Assembly (NCBI RefSeq): GCF_000518265.1 | Contig: NZ_JADG01000004.1 | Coordinates: 186,001 to 250,000 of the forward strand | From: Actinomadura oligospora ATCC 43269 | Lineage (GTDB): Bacteria > Actinomycetota > Actinomycetes > Streptosporangiales > Streptosporangiaceae | Reading direction: 5' to 3' | Length of the DNA stretch: 64,000 nucleotides | In this document: positions 26,787 to 36,018 of the stretch, piece after piece | How the letters are laid out: each line of letters begins with the position of its first letter | Position numbering within the stretch: the stretch's first letter is position 1 | Notes under the pieces: model-generated | Told to the model about the DNA's origin: nothing | The model's database searches: none | The model's input: the letters and a program-made list of their open reading frames with translations, nothing else | Made by a program: the position numbers and the translations under genes

Positions 26787-28907
26787 CTAGGTCGTGGCGG
26801 GGCGGGCCTCCGGGGACGGGTGGTCGGCGGTGAGGTTGTACGCGGACGCCTGGAGGCTGTAGAGGTCGGCGTAGAGGCCGCCCAGGGCCATCAGGTCCGC
26901 GTGGGTGCCGTGCTCGGTGACGCGGCCGTTCTCCAGCACGTAGATGCGGTCGGCGTGGCGGACGCTGGCCAGCCGGTGGGTGATGAGCAGGACGGTGCGG
27001 CCGTGCCGGGCGGCGTGGGCGCGGATCTGCTCGAACAGGCGGTGCTCGGCGCGCGCGTCGAGCGCGGCGGTCGGCTCGTCGCAGATGAGGAAGGGCGCGT
27101 CCCGGTAGAAGCCGCGGGCGGCGGCGAGGCGCTGCCACTGTCCCCCGGACAGCTCCTGGCCCTGGTCGAAGCGCTTGTCGAGCAGGGTGTCGTAGCCGAA
27201 CGGCAGCGAGTCGATCACCTCGTCCGCGCCCGAGTCGGACGCGGCGACGCGCACGGCACGGCGCGCGGCCGGGACGCGGATGTCGTCGCCCATCGCGATG
27301 TTGTCGGCGGCGGTCATCGGCCAGTGCGTGTGGTCCTGCGCGACGACCGCGATGTCGCGCCGCAGGATCTCGGGGTCGAGGCGGGTGACGTTGACGTCGT
27401 CCCAGCTGACCTGGCCGTTCTCCGGTGTGTACAACCCGGCGAGGATCTTCGCCAGGGTCGTCTTGCCCGAGCCGTTCTCCCCCACCAGCGCGATGACCTC
27501 ACCCCGCCGGAGCCGCACCGAGACGTCCCGGAGCGCCGGATCCTCCGCGCCGGGATAGGTGAAGGTGATGTGGTCGACGGAGATCTCGCGGAACTCGCGC
27601 AGCGGCACACCGGCGACGGAGTGCTCCAGCGCCTGGTGCTCCCGCTTGACGGACTCCTCGGCCAGCTGGATGTAGGAGAGGTAGTCCGCGAAGTACAGGC
27701 CGTCCTCGTAGGTCCTGTTCAGGGCGTGGACGAGGTTGAGCAGCGACTGCTGGCCCGTGCGGATCGCCAGGACGGCCGTCCCGGCGACGGCCAGCGGCAT
27801 CATGCCCTTCCAGAGCAGCACGCCGAGCACCGTGTAGAGGACGGCGGTCGCGACGCCGCGCAGCACGTCCCCGTACATCTGGGTGACCGTCCGCCGCCGC
27901 GCCACCGCGACGAGCACCCGCCTGACGTGGTCGGCGAGCGTCCCGTACTGGCGCAGCAGGTGCGGACGGACGGTGAACGACCGGACCTCGGCGGCGTGGT
28001 CGCGTCCGGTCATCAGGTCCGTCATGATCCAGCTGCGGCGCCGGACCTCGACCAGCGACAGCTGCGCCAGGTACCCGAGGCGCGCCGACCGGACGGCCGC
28101 CCACGCCTCCGGCAGCGCGGTCAGCACCAGCAGGGGCAGCAGCACCGGATGCAGGACGCCGAGCGCCCCGGCCGCCGCCGCGACCCCGACCACGGCCGTC
28201 CCGAGGTCCACGGCGTTGTCCACCATGGACGACGCCGAGTCCAGCCCGCGCAGGCGCGCGCGGTGCAGCGCGTCCTGGTGCTCGGCGTCGTCGAACCAGG
28301 CCAGGTCGATCGCCGTCGTCGCGTCGTAGAGCCGCAGCTCCACGATCCGCTCGACCTGCGGACGCAGCCGCTGCTGCGACCACTGCGCCAGCAGCGTGCA
28401 GGACGCCCGGACGGTGATCGCCGCCCCGACCAGCGCGAGCGCGGGCGCCGCCGCGCGGACGCGGTCGGGGGTCGGCCCGGCCGCGAACAACGCGGTCAGC
28501 ACGCGCGTCGTCGCGAGCAGCCCGAACGCGGTGAACACCCCGGCGACCGCGTTGAACACGACCGTGATCAGCAGGTCGCGCCGGTTCGCCTGCCAGCCGA
28601 GCCGTCCGACCTGCCCGATCAGGCGCGGGAGCCGCCGGGTCATGGTGAGCATGTCCGTCCGCGCCATCTCCTCCGCGCGCCCGTACCAGCCCTTGGGCTC
28701 GGACAACTTCGACCCGAGCATCGACCCTTCCTGCCCGGCCTGCTCCTCCTCGTCGGGTCGTTCGTCCTTGTCCGTTCGGTCGTCCTGGTCAGTTCGGTCG
28801 TGTTGCTCGTGCTGTTCCTCCTCACCGGCCTCCGGCGCTTCGCCCGGCCCGTCGCCGTCCGGGTCGTCGTCAGCCGGTCGTCGTGACCCCCGCCTGAACA
28901 TCCTCAT
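26787..28907 (-). CDS. ABC exporter, fused permease and ATPase
   Basis: 706 aa if the ATG at 28907 is used; ATG 28901 is equally possible and the frame is open further upstream. A charged, Asp/Glu-rich leader of about 60 aa precedes a six-helix type IV exporter domain, starting near RLPRLIGQVGRLGWQANRRD. The ATPase has Walker A GENGSGKTTLAK, signature LSGGQWQRLAAARG, Walker B FLICDEPTAALD and the H-loop ITHRLASVRHAD. It should work as a homodimer exporting lipid, peptide or drug. It is a single gene with no maturation enzymes next to it. Confidence 0.92.
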   Translation of the reverse strand: MRMFRRGSRRPADDDPDGDGPGEAPEAGEEEQHEQHDRTDQDDRTDKDERPDEEEQAGQEGSMLGSKLSEPKGWYGRAEEMARTDMLTMTRRLPRLIGQVGRLGWQANRRDLLITVVFNAVAGVFTAFGLLATTRVLTALFAAGPTPDRVRAAAPALALVGAAITVRASCTLLAQWSQQRLRPQVERIVELRLYDATTAIDLAWFDDAEHQDALHRARLRGLDSASSMVDNAVDLGTAVVGVAAAAGALGVLHPVLLPLLVLTALPEAWAAVRSARLGYLAQLSLVEVRRRSWIMTDLMTGRDHAAEVRSFTVRPHLLRQYGTLADHVRRVLVAVARRRTVTQMYGDVLRGVATAVLYTVLGVLLWKGMMPLAVAGTAVLAIRTGQQSLLNLVHALNRTYEDGLYFADYLSYIQLAEESVKREHQALEHSVAGVPLREFREISVDHITFTYPGAEDPALRDVSVRLRRGEVIALVGENGSGKTTLAKILAGLYTPENGQVSWDDVNVTRLDPEILRRDIAVVAQDHTHWPMTAADNIAMGDDIRVPAARRAVRVAASDSGADEVIDSLPFGYDTLLDKRFDQGQELSGGQWQRLAAARGFYRDAPFLICDEPTAALDARAEHRLFEQIRAHAARHGRTVLLITHRLASVRHADRIYVLENGRVTEHGTHADLMALGGLYADLYSLQASAYNLTADHPSPEARPATT

Positions 28908-29108
28908 CCGGCAGTCCCACCGCCCTTTCACCCTCGCGTGGCCGCTCCTGCGCGGCATTTCCGGCAGCCAGTAGGTACCCCGGAGGCCGCGCGCGGCTAC
29001 GCCGTACTCGCCGGGAGGTCCGCGAACCCGCCCCCGCGACCCCGCACCAAGGGGCAAGGGACCGCGAGATGCCTGGTCAGAGGGATGCGGCGTGGCCGGT
29101 TGAGGACG

Positions 29109-29957
29109 TCAGAGGGTGAAGGCGGCGCGGTGGGCGGCGGCCCAGTCGGCGAAGGTGCGGGCGGGACGTCCGAGGACGCGTACGACGTCATCGGTGACGA
29201 CGGCGTTGCCGCCGGACGCGACGAGACGCGCGCCGTTGACGGCCGTCGTGACGAAGTCGGGGTCGAGCCCGGCGGCGGTGAGGCGTTCGCGGTAGGCGTC
29301 CGAGGTGAGAGAGGCGAGCTCGATCTTCCGGCCGATGACGCCGCCCAGCGTCTCCGCCATCTGCGGGGTGCTGAGCAGCTCAGGGCCGGTGAGCGTGAGC
29401 GTCGCGGCGTCGAGGTCGGACGTGGTGAGAGCGACGGCGGAAACTTCGGCGATGTCCGCCGGGTCGACGACGCCCTGGGCGCCGTCGCCCATCGGGTTCG
29501 GGACGGGATGGCCCGCGCGGATCGCGTTCGCCCAGCCCAAAGTGTTGGACGCGAAGCTGGACGGCCTCAGGACCGTCCAGGCGAGGCCGCTGGACCTCAG
29601 CGCCCGCTCCCCCGGCAGATGCCAGTCCTTGCCTTCCTTCTTGTCGCCTGTGCTGATCGCGGACAGCTTCACCGCCCTCGGCACGCCCGCCGACCGGGCG
29701 GCGGCGAGGATCGCCTCGTCGTGCTCCGGGATCCAGGGGCCCGGCGCGCTGAGCATGAAGACGGCGCCGGATCCCTTCGCGGCGTCCAGCAGGGACCCGG
29801 GGTCGGTGAAGTCGGCGCGGACGACCTCCACGCCGTCCGGGAGGTTCTCCGCCTTCGCGGGGTCGCGGGTGATCGCGCGGACCCGTTCGCCGCGCGCCGC
29901 GAGGACACTGACCAGTTCTCGACCGACGGTTCCGGTCGCACCCGTTACGAGAATCAT
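29109..29957 (-). CDS. NmrA-like NAD(P)-binding protein
   Basis: 282 aa. An atypical SDR with the dinucleotide motif MILVTGATGTVGRELVSVL (GxxGxxG) and no catalytic YxxxK. APGPWIPEHDEAIL and TVLRPSSFASNTLGW are typical of the QorB/NmrA group, which reduces quinones or senses NADP(H). It is divergent from the AraC-type gene (85-bp gap) and is its likely target. Confidence 0.88.
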   Translation of the reverse strand: MILVTGATGTVGRELVSVLAARGERVRAITRDPAKAENLPDGVEVVRADFTDPGSLLDAAKGSGAVFMLSAPGPWIPEHDEAILAAARSAGVPRAVKLSAISTGDKKEGKDWHLPGERALRSSGLAWTVLRPSSFASNTLGWANAIRAGHPVPNPMGDGAQGVVDPADIAEVSAVALTTSDLDAATLTLTGPELLSTPQMAETLGGVIGRKIELASLTSDAYRERLTAAGLDPDFVTTAVNGARLVASGGNAVVTDDVVRVLGRPARTFADWAAAHRAAFTL

Positions 29958-30042
29958 GCGGCCAGCATCGCGAGAGGGCGGCGGCGTCCTCTTGGAGAAT
30001 TCGGCACGTCGCGGCGGGCGGACGCGCCGGTACCTTGAGGAC

Positions 30043-30855
30043 ATGACGGCGGACGGGCTGGTCAGGGCGGGCGGCACGGTGGCGGGCGGGCCCGTCGAGG
30101 CGAGCGGCACGGTCGCGGGCGGGTTGATCGAGGCGGTCGAGGACATGAGCGGGGCCGCCGCGGCGGGGATCGCGCACCTGCCGGACACCGCCACGTCCCT
30201 GGTCTTCCGGAGCGCGGCGGACGGGCGCGAGGACCTCCTGGTCGTCGGGCCGCGCACGCGGGCCGCCTACTTCACCGGCAAGGAGCTGCCGCTCTGCGTC
30301 CACGCGCGGCTCCGTCCCGGCGTGGCGCGGTCGGCGCTGGGCGCGCCGATCTCCGAGCTGCTCGACCGGGTCGTCCCGCTCACCGAGTTCTGGGGCGCGG
30401 ACGCGTCGCGCCTCGAGCGGCGTCTCGGCGACCTCGGCGGCGATCCGCGCCTGATCGCCCGGCGGCTCGAGACGGCCCTCCGCTCGAAGGCCGGGGCCCG
30501 CGAGCACGGCGGGGCCCGCCGCGGGGACGACGACGGACGGCTCGTCCACGCGGCGGCCCGCGAACTGGCGTCCGCGCGCCCGGCGCGGCTGCCCGACCTC
30601 GCGCACCGGCTGTCGGTGAGCGAGCGCCGCCTCCGCGACCTGTTCACCGACGGAGCCGGGCTGCCGCCCAAGGCGTTCGCCCGTATCGCCCGCCTCAACA
30701 CCGCGGTGACCGCCGGGGCCGGTGGGCTGGCGGAGCTGGCGGCGGCCAGCGGGTACTACGACCAGGCGCACATGTCCGCGGAGTTCCGCAGCCTGCTGGG
30801 CGTGCCGCCCGGGGCGTTCTTCGCGGGGCGGTTGCCCGCCCCGCGAACGTGCTGA
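30043..30855 (+). CDS. AraC family transcriptional regulator
   Basis: 270 aa from ATG 30043, with TGAGGA just upstream. The C-terminal two-HTH domain contains RLPDLAHRLSVSERRLRDLF and later ASGYYDQAHMSAEFRSLLG, the second-helix signature with G(Y)YDQ-H-F. The N-terminal half matches the actinobacterial sensor domain that precedes this HTH (GREDLLVVGPRTRAAYF). The extreme N-terminus has an internal Gly-Thr-Val-Ala-Gly-Gly repeat. It probably controls the divergent NmrA-like gene. Confidence 0.88.
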   Translation: MTADGLVRAGGTVAGGPVEASGTVAGGLIEAVEDMSGAAAAGIAHLPDTATSLVFRSAADGREDLLVVGPRTRAAYFTGKELPLCVHARLRPGVARSALGAPISELLDRVVPLTEFWGADASRLERRLGDLGGDPRLIARRLETALRSKAGAREHGGARRGDDDGRLVHAAARELASARPARLPDLAHRLSVSERRLRDLFTDGAGLPPKAFARIARLNTAVTAGAGGLAELAAASGYYDQAHMSAEFRSLLGVPPGAFFAGRLPAPRTC

Positions 30856-30856
30856 G

Positions 30857-32203
30857 TCAGGACTCCCAGAGCACGGCGAGGGGCCCCTGGCGGGACCGGA
30901 AGGCGTCCACGAACAGGCGGTGGTCGTCGCGGACGATCGCGGCGTAGCCGGTGCCGAACGCGACCATGGCCTCGACGAAGGCGTTCTCGTCGTCGCCGAT
31001 CGCGGCGGTCACGGCGTCCTCGACCTGGAAGCCGACCAGCGTGTGGTCGGAGTCGCTGTCGGAGACACAGTGGATCTTCGCGGTGGCGCGGCCGAGGTGC
31101 TCCAGGACGGGCAGCATCTCGTCCGGCTCGGTGAGGGAGGCCCAGTCGAGGTCGGCCTCGTAGGGGGAAAGTTCCTGGACGACGAAACCGGTGCCGTCGA
31201 TCTCGGCGTGGCCGAGCCAGGGGTCGGTGGCGGCCTGGAGGGCGCGGCGCGACACGGCCGTCCGGTGGCCGTGGTGCTGGAAGTAGTCGCGGATGTTCGG
31301 GTCGTCCACGACGCGGGACGGCGCGGCGACGTTGCCCTGCTTCATCGACAGGATGACGTCGTTCTCGAGCGCCTGCGTGTGCCCCTCGACGAGGATGTTG
31401 TACGCGGACAGCCCGGCCGAGCCGATCCCGAAGCCGGACGATCCGACGACGTCCTTCACGGTGTAGGTGAGGCTGCCGAAGCGGCGGTCCTTGGGGATGG
31501 TCTCCAGGTAGCCCGCGTACGCCTTCTCGACCTTCGCCCGCTCGTCGGCGTCCAGCCGCCGGACGCCCGGGCCGTCCGCGAACCGGCGCTCGTGCCGTTC
31601 GAGCAGCGTCATCGAGCTCAGCAGCGCGACGCGCGTGGAGCTGAGCGCGTCGACCAGGACGTCCTTCACGTACCCGGTGGCGTTGTCGAGGGTGATCGCG
31701 AACTTCTCGTCGCCCTCGTGGGCGGCGAAGTGCCGCACCTGGTCCACGTACGCGCGGACGTAGGTCTCGATCAGCCGCCGGATGGACGCGTCCGAGATCG
31801 CCTTCCCCCAGGCCAGCAGCGCCAGGCTCGCCACGAACCGCTTGACGTCCCAGGTGAACGGCCCGAGGTAGGCCTCGTCGAAGTCGTTCACGTCGAACAC
31901 GAACACGCCGTCGGCGCTCATGTAGGTGCCGAAGTTCTGCGCGTGAAGGTCGCCCTGGATCCAGACGCGGGAGGTCCGCTCGTCCGCCCACGGGTCGTCG
32001 TCGGACGCGACGTCGGCGTAGAACAGCGGGGCGCTGCCGCGGTAGAAGGCGAACGGGTCGGCGGCCATGCGGCGGAACCGCCGGCGGAACTCGTCCGGGC
32101 TCCGCCGCATCAGGTCGCGGTACGCCTCCACCAGCACGTCCACGATCCGCTCCTGGCGCTCCGCGGGCGTCAGGTCGCGCAGAACCTGGGTGATGCTCGC
32201 CAT
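30857..32203 (-). CDS. DUF2252 kinase-like protein
   Basis: 448 aa from ATG 32203 (MASITQVLRDL), chosen for GGAGGAG seven bases upstream. DUF2252 proteins share the aminoglycoside-phosphotransferase fold: WIQGDLHAQNFG is the catalytic loop with its Asp and Asn, and FVFDVNDFDEAYLGP the metal-binding loop. SFGIGSAGL-like SSGFGIGSAGLSAYNIL is the nucleotide loop region. The substrate is unknown. It stops one base after the AraC-type gene ends, so these convergent genes have no room for a terminator. Confidence 0.9.
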   Translation of the reverse strand: MASITQVLRDLTPAERQERIVDVLVEAYRDLMRRSPDEFRRRFRRMAADPFAFYRGSAPLFYADVASDDDPWADERTSRVWIQGDLHAQNFGTYMSADGVFVFDVNDFDEAYLGPFTWDVKRFVASLALLAWGKAISDASIRRLIETYVRAYVDQVRHFAAHEGDEKFAITLDNATGYVKDVLVDALSSTRVALLSSMTLLERHERRFADGPGVRRLDADERAKVEKAYAGYLETIPKDRRFGSLTYTVKDVVGSSGFGIGSAGLSAYNILVEGHTQALENDVILSMKQGNVAAPSRVVDDPNIRDYFQHHGHRTAVSRRALQAATDPWLGHAEIDGTGFVVQELSPYEADLDWASLTEPDEMLPVLEHLGRATAKIHCVSDSDSDHTLVGFQVEDAVTAAIGDDENAFVEAMVAFGTGYAAIVRDDHRLFVDAFRSRQGPLAVLWES

Positions 32204-32378
32204 CCGGCACTCCTCCATGAGGGCCTCGGGTCCCGCCGCCACCGACGGGACAACGCGCCCATTCTGCCGGTCTCGGACACCCCGGAAGCCCTGACGGCAC
32301 GGACCGTTCCGTCTCCCGTGCCCCCGGAACCGGGAGGCCGGTGGACGGTCCGCTCGTCGCCGCAGGTAGGAAGGTCAC

Positions 32379-33050
32379 ATGAGCGACCGTCCCGAGTCCC
32401 GGCCGTCCGCGATCGCCGACACGGACCCGACCGGCCCCGCCGCGACGCACTGGCAGGACGTGTACAAGACGCGTCCCGCCGACGAGGTCAGCTGGTTCCA
32501 GGACGAGCCGCAGCCGTCCCTGGACCTGATCCGCGCGGCGTCGGCACGGGGCTCGGCCATCGACGTCGGTGGCGGCGCCTCGCCCCTGGCCGCCCGCCTG
32601 GTCCGGGAGGGGTTCGACCACGTCACGGTGCTGGACATCTCCGCCGAGGCCCTCGAAACCGCTCGCGAGGCCGCCCAGGAGGCCGCCCGGGACGTCGCGG
32701 GCGCGATCCGCTGGCTCCACGCCGACCTGCTGACCTGGCGTCCGGACCGGACGTTCGACCTCTGGCACGACCGCGCGGTCTTCCACTTCCTGACCGACCC
32801 GTCCGACCGCACCGCCTACCTGGCCACCTTGCGCGCCGCGCTCGCCCCCGGCGGCACGGTCGTCCTCGGCACCTTCGGCCCCGAGGGCCCCACCCACTGC
32901 TCCGGCCTGCCCGTGGCCCGCTACAGCACCGACGAGCTGGCCGCCGAACTCGGCGGCGACTTCACGCCGCTGGACGCCCGCACGCAGGTCCACCACACCC
33001 CGGCGGGCGCGTCCCAGTCCTTCTCCTGGCTCACCGCCCGCCGCCACTGA
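32379..33050 (+). CDS. class I SAM-dependent methyltransferase
   Basis: 223 aa, ATG 32379 after GTAGGAAGGTC. The N-terminal HWQDVYKTRPADEVSWFQ is characteristic of a subgroup annotated as thiopurine-type or TehB-like methyltransferases. Motif I is AIDVGGGASPLAARL, motif II VTVLDISAEAL, and WHDRAVFHFLTDPSDR is the motif IV region. It should methylate a small or metalloid substrate. It is divergent from DUF2252 and convergent with the EF-hand gene. Confidence 0.9.
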   Translation: MSDRPESRPSAIADTDPTGPAATHWQDVYKTRPADEVSWFQDEPQPSLDLIRAASARGSAIDVGGGASPLAARLVREGFDHVTVLDISAEALETAREAAQEAARDVAGAIRWLHADLLTWRPDRTFDLWHDRAVFHFLTDPSDRTAYLATLRAALAPGGTVVLGTFGPEGPTHCSGLPVARYSTDELAAELGGDFTPLDARTQVHHTPAGASQSFSWLTARRH

Positions 33051-33058
33051 CCGTCCAA

Positions 33059-33085
33059 GGACGGCCGCCCCTCAGGTGGCCGTCC
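33059..33085. terminator. short hairpin between convergent genes
   Basis: GGACGGCC (33059-33066) and GGCCGTCC (33078-33085) lie between the methyltransferase stop (33050) and the EF-hand stop (33091). Confidence 0.6.
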
Positions 33086-33090
33086 CGAGG

Positions 33091-33330
33091 TCAGTCGTCG
33101 CTGCCGAGCTCCGGAAGGTTCTGCGCCAGCGGCACGAACTCGGCCGCCGACAGGAACCCGTTCCCGTCGGTGTCGAACTCGGCGAACAGCGCCCTGACGA
33201 GCCCCGACAGGTCGCCCATCTCGGCGGCCGGGAACATCCCCGCGATCGCCGCGGTCACCTCGTCCACGGTGAGCTGCCCGTCCCCGTCGGTGTCGTACTG
33301 CGCGAACACCGCCTCAAACCTCTCGGTCAC
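33091..33330 (-). CDS. small EF-hand calcium-binding protein
   Basis: 79 aa from GTG 33330, which GGGGGA precedes by six bases. Two canonical EF loops: DTDGDGQLTVDE (about 14-25) and DTDGNGFLSAAE (about 51-62), each with Asp at 1, 3 and 5 and Glu at 12. It resembles the calerythrin/CabD family of Streptomyces calcium-binding proteins. No signal peptide, so it should be a cytoplasmic calcium buffer or sensor. Confidence 0.9.
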   Translation of the reverse strand: MTERFEAVFAQYDTDGDGQLTVDEVTAAIAGMFPAAEMGDLSGLVRALFAEFDTDGNGFLSAAEFVPLAQNLPELGSDD

Positions 33331-33490
33331 GAGATTTCCCCCTTTTCCCCAACGCGACAATGGCCCCCGATCGTAACGGCTCCCCTTTCCTCTCGCCCGA
33401 ACCCCCGACACCGAGGCCATCCCTTCACTTTCCGTGCTCGCGTGCTTACAATTCGTCCGGGTCACGTGGTGGGTGAGAGTGAGGGGATCT

Positions 33491-33873
33491 ATGAGGTTCA
33501 TCCTGTTCTCAGCTGCGATCGCAGCGATCGCCCTGCCAAGTCACCCCGCGTCGGCCGCGCCGACGGCAACGCTTTCGCCTCACACGCGATCACCACGGTC
33601 AGCGACCATCGCGCCCATCCCCGGACGACCGGGGGGCTTCGGAGCAAGGCCCGGGCATGTTCGTGACGGTGGCATACCGTCGCGACCGGCTCCGCGGTCG
33701 TGAAGTCCGGCGGTGGTAGCGGAAGTCGCGCCACCGCCCGCAGGACGTGTACGAACACCAGCCAGACCGTGCGCTGGCGAAGTCTGATCGACGTGGACCT
33801 CATCGATGTCCCCGACTCACCCGAGAAGGTCGAGACCGCAACGGTCGCATTGCATTGCGGTTCAGGGCTCTAG
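33491..33873 (+). pseudogene. broken small secreted-protein gene
   Basis: ATG 33491 (GAGGGG upstream) starts a good signal peptide, MRFILFSAAIAAIALPSHPA, but the frame turns into Arg/Pro-rich sequence and stops at 33703. A protein-like stretch resumes in another frame (TVATGSAVVKSGGG, then LIDVDLIDVPDSPEKVETAT, ending CGSGL at the TAG 33871-33873), with a TGA at 33664-33666 between. The simplest reading is one secreted protein of about 120 aa inactivated by a frameshift and a nonsense change. Confidence 0.45.
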
Positions 33874-33887
33874 ACAGGAGCGAAAGG

Positions 33888-35144
33888 TTGGGCGGGACCA
33901 CGGATCCGACGTTGGTGGCCGGTCTGCATGGCGTGCTGCGCCTGGATCCGCGGGCGCGGCGGGCACGGGACGCCGGAACGCTGGAGGAGGACGCCTTCAG
34001 CCTGGCCGTCAAGCGCACCGTCGCCTACGGATGGAGCGATTTCTCTGGTGGTGGCGCGTCGCGCCTCTGGGCGCACAACGACGCCGGGGGCGACTGGACC
34101 CAGGACGCAGGGGTTCGCCAGGCGGCCTGGATGCAGGTGAGTGTCACCAGTGGCTCTGGGCTGCCGCTACTCCCGGTCGCCACCGTCCTGCGGGACGTCC
34201 TCCACCGGGTCGGGGAGCTGAATCTGACCGGCTTCCACGCGCTGGTGCCGGTGGGCCTGGCGGCGGACGAACGGGTCGCGTCCGCATACGCCGCAGGCTG
34301 GTTCGCGTTGAGCGGCCCTGACACCGTCGCCGCCCGCGCCACGATCCGGACCGTCCACCCTTTCTCGCCGCGGGAAGCCGAACAGATCGCCGCGCGGGTC
34401 GCGGACGTCGCGCAAGGCCGCGTCCAAGTCGAGCGCGACATCGACGAAAGTGGGGACGAACCGGATGGATTGGCGGGACCTCTGGCAGGACAGGTCCAGG
34501 CCGAGCCTCTCCGCCACCGCCACGACTTCCGCTGCCGCCTCCCCGAATGGTCACTGGACGGCGTGGTGTGGCTGACGTCGCTGCTCGTCGAGGCCCTGCG
34601 GGAGTCCGGCCACGGCGACACGGCAATGGTGACCGTCTCGCATCGCCGACCGGTACGCCGGGGTCGACCAGGGGCCGGGACTCCCGGTGAAGTAACTTTG
34701 AGTAGGTGGTTACACGCAAGGAGTGATGTTCATGGCACGTCGACCCGCTGCTCCATTCGGGGCCCTCGCAGCCGCCGCGCTGGCCCAAGTACTCTCCGGC
34801 GCCGGTACGGCACAGGCCGACGAGGCTCAGAAGGGGGAGGTCATCGTCTGCGACCGGCTGGAGATACGGCTTCCCACCGTCCACGGACGGGAATGCGACA
34901 CCGGCCGCCGGGGGTCGCTCCACGACTTCGTCATCACCCACCGCGAGAACCGTCACCACACGTTCTTCTGCCGGACGGGCTGGGCCGAGGGCCACCTGTG
35001 GGTCAGGGGCCACCTCTGCCGCCCGATCCATCACCGCGGCTGATCCTCCCGGGCCCCGGAGGACCGACCGCCGTCGCGTCGGCGCACGTCAGCGCGACGA
35101 CGGTCGGAGCCCACGCGAAATGTCGTCGCCGGTTGGCAGCATGA
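33888..35144 (+). CDS. unrecognised protein with doubtful 3' end
   Basis: 418 aa from TTG 33888, which follows AGGAG at 33876-33880 and starts 14 bases after the broken gene. Residues 1-255 look coding (TLVAGLHGVLRLDP, TEDAFSLAVKR-like LEEDAFSLAVKRTVAYGW, WSLDGVVWLTSLLVEAL). After about 34650 the translation becomes Arg/Gly/Pro-rich and overlaps a well-supported secreted-protein gene in another frame. The true protein probably ended near VTVSHR and a small indel has removed its stop. I do not recognise the family. Confidence 0.45.
   Translation: MGGTTDPTLVAGLHGVLRLDPRARRARDAGTLEEDAFSLAVKRTVAYGWSDFSGGGASRLWAHNDAGGDWTQDAGVRQAAWMQVSVTSGSGLPLLPVATVLRDVLHRVGELNLTGFHALVPVGLAADERVASAYAAGWFALSGPDTVAARATIRTVHPFSPREAEQIAARVADVAQGRVQVERDIDESGDEPDGLAGPLAGQVQAEPLRHRHDFRCRLPEWSLDGVVWLTSLLVEALRESGHGDTAMVTVSHRRPVRRGRPGAGTPGEVTLSRWLHARSDVHGTSTRCSIRGPRSRRAGPSTLRRRYGTGRRGSEGGGHRLRPAGDTASHRPRTGMRHRPPGVAPRLRHHPPREPSPHVLLPDGLGRGPPVGQGPPLPPDPSPRLILPGPGGPTAVASAHVSATTVGAHAKCRRRLAA
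34732..35043 (+). CDS. small secreted protein, Cys-containing
   Basis: 103 aa from the ATG at 34732, with AAGGAG eight bases upstream; a GTG and an ATG lie six to nine bases earlier. Signal peptide RRPAAPFGALAAAALAQVL ends near TAQADEAQ. The mature part of about 75 aa has four Cys (VICDRLEI, RECDTG, FFCRTGW, HLCRPI) and many His and Arg, which suggests two disulfides. Function unknown. It overlaps the tail of the preceding frame. Confidence 0.65.
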   Translation: MARRPAAPFGALAAAALAQVLSGAGTAQADEAQKGEVIVCDRLEIRLPTVHGRECDTGRRGSLHDFVITHRENRHHTFFCRTGWAEGHLWVRGHLCRPIHHRG

Positions 35145-35148
35145 CCGG

Positions 35149-36018
35149 ATGATCAGCCTCCCGACGCTCAGCGCCCTCGCACACGAACACCTTCCGTCCG
35201 ACCTCGCACAGCGGTTCTGCTCGCTGCTGGACGTCCGAGGGCAGATCCTCTCGGCCGCCCGGCCCGGGGAGGACGTGGTCGGCGCCCTCGGTGGTGAACC
35301 ATCGCTGCCCGAGGACGTCGAGTGGCCCGTCTGGGACGGACACGGCCCGCTGTCGTTCGTCGCCTCGCTTGACTGCGCCTCACTGTCCGCCCTGGAGACC
35401 GGGCTGGACCTGCCCTCGTCCGGCACGCTGCTGTGCTTCTACTTCGACGGGCAGGCCGACGAGTACGCGTCGTGGGTCCACCCGTCCGAGCCGGGCAGCC
35501 GTCCGGGCAGCCGCCTGCTGCACGTCCCCGCCGGAACGCCGGTCGCGCCGCGTCCGACGCCGAGGCCGCTGAAGGCGTTCGGCCGCGTCCCGCTGTGCGC
35601 GGTTCCCTCCGTCAACCTGCCCCGACTCGACCACCGTTTCTACGAGCCGCTCGGCATCGACCCGGACACGCTCAGAACCGATCCCGTCCTCGTCGAGTTC
35701 CAGGACGCCCTCTGGAACCTGCGGGGCCATTACCAGCACCAGGTGGGTGGCCTGCCCGAAGAGGTCCAGGGCGATGTGGAGTACGAGGTCGCCGACTTCC
35801 CGGACGACTGGGACCTGGATCGGTCCGACCCCGACAACCCGCACTACGACGACATCCTGAACGAGGCGTCCCGCTGGAAGCTGCTCGTCCAGATCGCCAG
35901 CGACGACGCCGCGGACATGCTGTGGGGCGACGCGGGCGTCCTCTACTGGCTCATCACCGCCGAGGACCTCGCCGCCCGCCGCTTCGACCAAGCCCGCTTC
36001 ACCTGGCAGTGCCACTAA
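35149..36018 (+). CDS. DUF1963 (YwqG-like) protein
   Basis: 289 aa. The DUF1963 fold is recognised from LGGEPSLPEDVEWPVWDGHG (N-terminal substrate-like strand), SFVASLDCASL, LLCFYFDGQ and the C-terminal KLLVQIASDDAADMLWGDAG followed by VLYWLI. These proteins are cytoplasmic and of unknown role. The TAA stop overlaps the left end of the IS remnant. A second, divergent DUF1963 protein lies at 54944-55807. Confidence 0.88.
   Translation: MISLPTLSALAHEHLPSDLAQRFCSLLDVRGQILSAARPGEDVVGALGGEPSLPEDVEWPVWDGHGPLSFVASLDCASLSALETGLDLPSSGTLLCFYFDGQADEYASWVHPSEPGSRPGSRLLHVPAGTPVAPRPTPRPLKAFGRVPLCAVPSVNLPRLDHRFYEPLGIDPDTLRTDPVLVEFQDALWNLRGHYQHQVGGLPEEVQGDVEYEVADFPDDWDLDRSDPDNPHYDDILNEASRWKLLVQIASDDAADMLWGDAGVLYWLITAEDLAARRFDQARFTWQCH

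Noticed and set aside
26787..28907. ABC exporter as part of a lanthipeptide or lasso-peptide cluster
   Set aside because: No precursor, cyclase or leader peptidase gene nearby.
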